NCBI RefSeq assembly: GCF_013409305.1
Contig: NZ_JACBZJ010000001.1
Span: 2,976,001-3,040,000 of the forward strand
Reading direction: 5' to 3'
DNA length: 64,000 nucleotides
Source of the DNA: Cellulomonas soli
Lineage (GTDB): Bacteria > Actinomycetota > Actinomycetes > Actinomycetales > Cellulomonadaceae
The position numbers and the translations under genes are program-made. The notes below the pieces were generated by a model. That model ran no database searches. It was not told where the DNA came from and worked only from the letters and a program-made list of their open reading frames with translations. Positions 63,301 through 64,000 of the stretch are shown here, one piece after another (position 1 is the first letter of the stretch; every line of letters starts with the position of its first letter).

Positions 63301-63617
63301 AGGAGACACCCGAGGTCGAGGTCGCCGCCGAGTCGCCCGCCCCTGCCCCCGTGGTCGTCGAGGTGGGCGACGTGGCGCACGCGCCCGTCCTGGATGTCTT
63401 CGCCGAGCTCGCCTCGGTGGCGGCGGGCCGTGACCGGGTCCAGGTCGACGACGTCGACCTGCCGGAGGCCGCACCCGAGCCCGACGAGCACCTCGAGCTC
63501 ACCCCCGTGGCCCCGGAGCTGTTCGACGTGGACGACGAGGCCGAGGACGCCGACGTCAGCGACGGTGCGACCGGCGGCAACATCGCGCAGGGAACCGAGC
63601 CCGACGTGCGGGAGTAA
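60357..63617 (+). CDS. rne: Ribonuclease E/G family endoribonuclease
   Basis: 1086 residues. The N-terminal ~470 residues are a disordered, alternately acidic and Arg-rich extension (for example PRRRRRRGGRGRRGR near 355) likely to bind RNA or partners. The catalytic core is about 475-890: an S1-like segment (YLGRVQNVLPSMEAAFVDVGKGRNAVL), the metal-binding aspartates in MTVIDVNTGKF and VIDFIDM, and the zinc-link CEHCHGRG. The C-terminal ~180 residues are again disordered and include four HE repeats. It initiates mRNA decay and rRNA/tRNA processing. GTG 60357 has AGGAG 9 bases upstream. Position before rplU is typical. Confidence 0.93.
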   Translation: MTHDNTPDLAADATTTGGEAAPAPTRRRRATRTVAAPAVAEQATPSEGSSTDAARAGVTDSQAAGAQPAAETPDAAEPAAPKARRSRRATRPASEGVVTTPAGDGTATTTAPEASHGSDTPATATPEPTVDDKPAKAPRRRRAASRPAASPDAAATPTESPTENPVVAPLDPAVEDAEEDALDEAGVQAPAARVNAPGLDVLAELAASAPSAPAAAADAPRTAAPRLATTALLFQAPDPAARPRRRRAQVQAGSPEEISEAARRAEAAATEEAEAAAVELATSVQDDAQPVAETSTTRPSRRRGGRRRGGEPVVEATPDEEAPLGEPVEDEADQDEDAQPQEVELEGVDESGAPRRRRRRGGRGRRGRTDDASDEQGGDEPTGDEADEPETDAEAEDEADAGEDGSGTSRRRRRRRRGSRSESSEGEQQGRTRPRPAGDEVTALRGSTRLEAKRQRRREGRDAGRRRQIISESEFLARRESVDRAMIVRERDGRTQIAVLEDDVLVEHYVSIQAQASMVGNVYLGRVQNVLPSMEAAFVDVGKGRNAVLYAGEVNWDAAGLEGGQSRRIEQALKSGDSVLVQVTKDPIGHKGARLTSQVTLAGRYLVYVPGGGMTGISRKLPDTERARLKKILREVVPESAGVIVRTAAEGASEDELRADIERLQSQWEAISAKAKTASSPALLQGEPDMAIRVVRDIFNDDFNSLVVQGDEAWSTISGYIGELAPDLAGKISQWTGTADVFSVHRIDEQLAKGMDRKVWLPSGGSLVIDRTEAMTVIDVNTGKFTGSGGTLEETVTRNNIEAAEEIVRQLRLRDIGGIIVIDFIDMVLESNRDLVLRRLVECLGRDRTKHQVAEVTSLGLVQMTRKRVGQGLVEAFSVTCEHCHGRGFIVQDEPVEKGPRPDLAAPAPQPAAEGESKRARRKRGGAKDVAPAPHAGVPVLPEAREAVKATLATIAAAAAHAHEHEHEHEHDEAVAGAVTPEETPEVEVAAESPAPAPVVVEVGDVAHAPVLDVFAELASVAAGRDRVQVDDVDLPEAAPEPDEHLELTPVAPELFDVDDEAEDADVSDGATGGNIAQGTEPDVRE
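63243..63266 (+). repeat. CACGAG x4 tandem repeat in rne
   Basis: Four perfect 6-base units encode HEHEHEHE, followed by HD, in the disordered C-terminal tail of RNase E. It is in-frame and prone to slippage without frameshift. Metal binding is possible but speculative. Confidence 0.9.
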
Positions 63618-63669
63618 GGCGGGGACCCCAGGTCGGAACGGCCGGACAGGGGTTCGACCGGCCGTCGGT

Positions 63670-63698
63670 CGGCGGCCAGGTTTGACCCCTGGCCGCCG
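63670..63698 (+). terminator. Terminator of rne
   Basis: CGGCGGCCAGG (63670-63680) pairs perfectly with CCTGGCCGCCG (63688-63698) around TTTGACC. It lies 53 bases after the rne stop. The loop and the right arm also contain the -35 of the next promoter. Confidence 0.8.
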
Positions 63699-63710
63699 GG
63701 TCCGTAACCT
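63682..63710 (+). promoter_or_regulatory. Promoter of the rplU operon
   Basis: TTGACC (63682-63687), exactly 17 bases, TAACCT (63705-63710): a near-consensus housekeeping promoter. RNA should start near 63717, leaving a leader of about 230 bases before rplU. The -35 is in the loop of the rne terminator. Confidence 0.75.
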
Positions 63711-63947
63711 GGAGCGTCGGTGCGTCGTGTGCGTGCCGACTGTGCTCGTGGGCAGGCAAGCCGTGCCGACGGGCAGTGTGTGTCGACAGCGTGTGTCGCC
63801 GGAACGGCATGTTCCACTGGCCGACGAGGTCTGCTGCGACGCGAACCCCCGGAGCCTGGGTAGGTCGGGTGGTGCGCGGACGCGGGCGACACATCCAGCA
63901 GACGCGAGACAAGCAGTTCTTCGAGACAAGCAGTTCGACGAGCAGAG
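63711..63947 (+). other. Long 5' leader of rplU
   Basis: About 230 bases without a supported gene. The first half is rich in alternating GT (GTGCGTGCC, GTGTGTGTCGAC, GCGTGTGTCGCC). The end holds a 15-base direct repeat (63905-63919 and 63922-63936) just before the ribosome site. Ribosomal protein operons are often autoregulated through such leaders, but I recognise no known leader class. Confidence 0.55.
63905..63936 (+). repeat. 15-base direct repeat before rplU
   Basis: CGAGACAAGCAGTTC occurs at 63905-63919 and again at 63922-63936, a 17-base period. The second copy ends 11 bases before the rplU ATG, so it covers the region where ribosomes load. Confidence 0.9.
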
Positions 63948-64000
63948 ATGAGCATCAACGTGGTGTACGCGATCGTGAAGGCTGGCGGCCGCCAGGAGAA
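63948..64000 (+). CDS. rplU: 50S ribosomal protein L21, 5' end (cut by window edge)
   Basis: The ATG at 63948 opens MSINVVYAIVKAGGRQE, the recognisable N-terminus of bacterial L21 (VYAIVKAGGRQ). Only 17 full codons are inside the window. GAGCAGAG upstream is a weak ribosome site. rpmA and obg normally follow. Confidence 0.93.
   Translation, partial: MSINVVYAIVKAGGRQE

Noticed and set aside
60612..63929. A 1105-codon minus-strand frame antisense to rne
   Set aside because: Low-complexity shadow of the RNase E gene; no start context and no recognisable domain.

Overview
The window is very GC-rich, uses GTG starts freely, and carries many start codons placed 5-8 bases after a TANNNT hexamer (leaderless-type promoters). 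Gene order from gltX through leuCD, murA, gpsA, ddl, thiL, recG, rsmD, coaD, rpmF, rnc and mutM, and then cydABDC and rne-rplU, is that of an actinobacterial chromosome. Order Micrococcales, and most likely Cellulomonas or a close relative, is an inference from protein character and synteny and was not tested by search.

Layout. Bases 1-2250 are an accessory edge: the 3' end of an RHS/YD-repeat polymorphic toxin with a lower-GC tip, its presumed immunity gene, and a scar of inverted RHS core fragments. Bases 2250-14500 hold mostly accessory metabolism and regulation: ArsR-SulP, MocR-EamA, TetR-hydrolase, a lipoprotein, a VOC protein, a glutathione peroxidase, glucose-6-phosphate dehydrogenase divergent from a GH15 glycosidase, and a DUF7144-like membrane protein. 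A 948-residue MalT-like STAND-LuxR regulator follows at 14613-17459. Bases 17400-23300 hold a possible DNA glycosylase, a DUF1624/DUF418 membrane protein, a methyltransferase, an FAH-family enzyme, a YrhK-like membrane protein and glutamate decarboxylase.

From 23405 the conserved chromosome backbone begins: gltX-HAD, tRNA-Gln and tRNA-Glu, an NdgR/LtbR-type IclR regulator divergent from leuCD, murA, plsC-gpsA, ddl, thiL, rpmB, a DhaL/FakA-like gene-recG, an ABC pair-rsmD, then coaD-coiled coil-yceD-rpmF-rnc-mutM. Many of these overlap by 4 bases (ATGA or GTGA), indicating translational coupling.

Bases 51024-59931 form a likely respiratory regulon. A DevR/DosR-like response regulator converges on a DevS-like GAF histidine kinase that directly follows cydA-cydB-cydD-cydC. 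Upstream of cydA lie two DosR-box-like palindromes, one with a perfect GGGAC-N4-GTCCC core. This is the most coherent regulatory story in the window. After it comes rne, a strong terminator hairpin overlapping the rplU promoter, a leader of about 230 bases and the first 17 codons of rplU.

I saw no CRISPR array, prophage, intact transposase, plasmid origin or rRNA.
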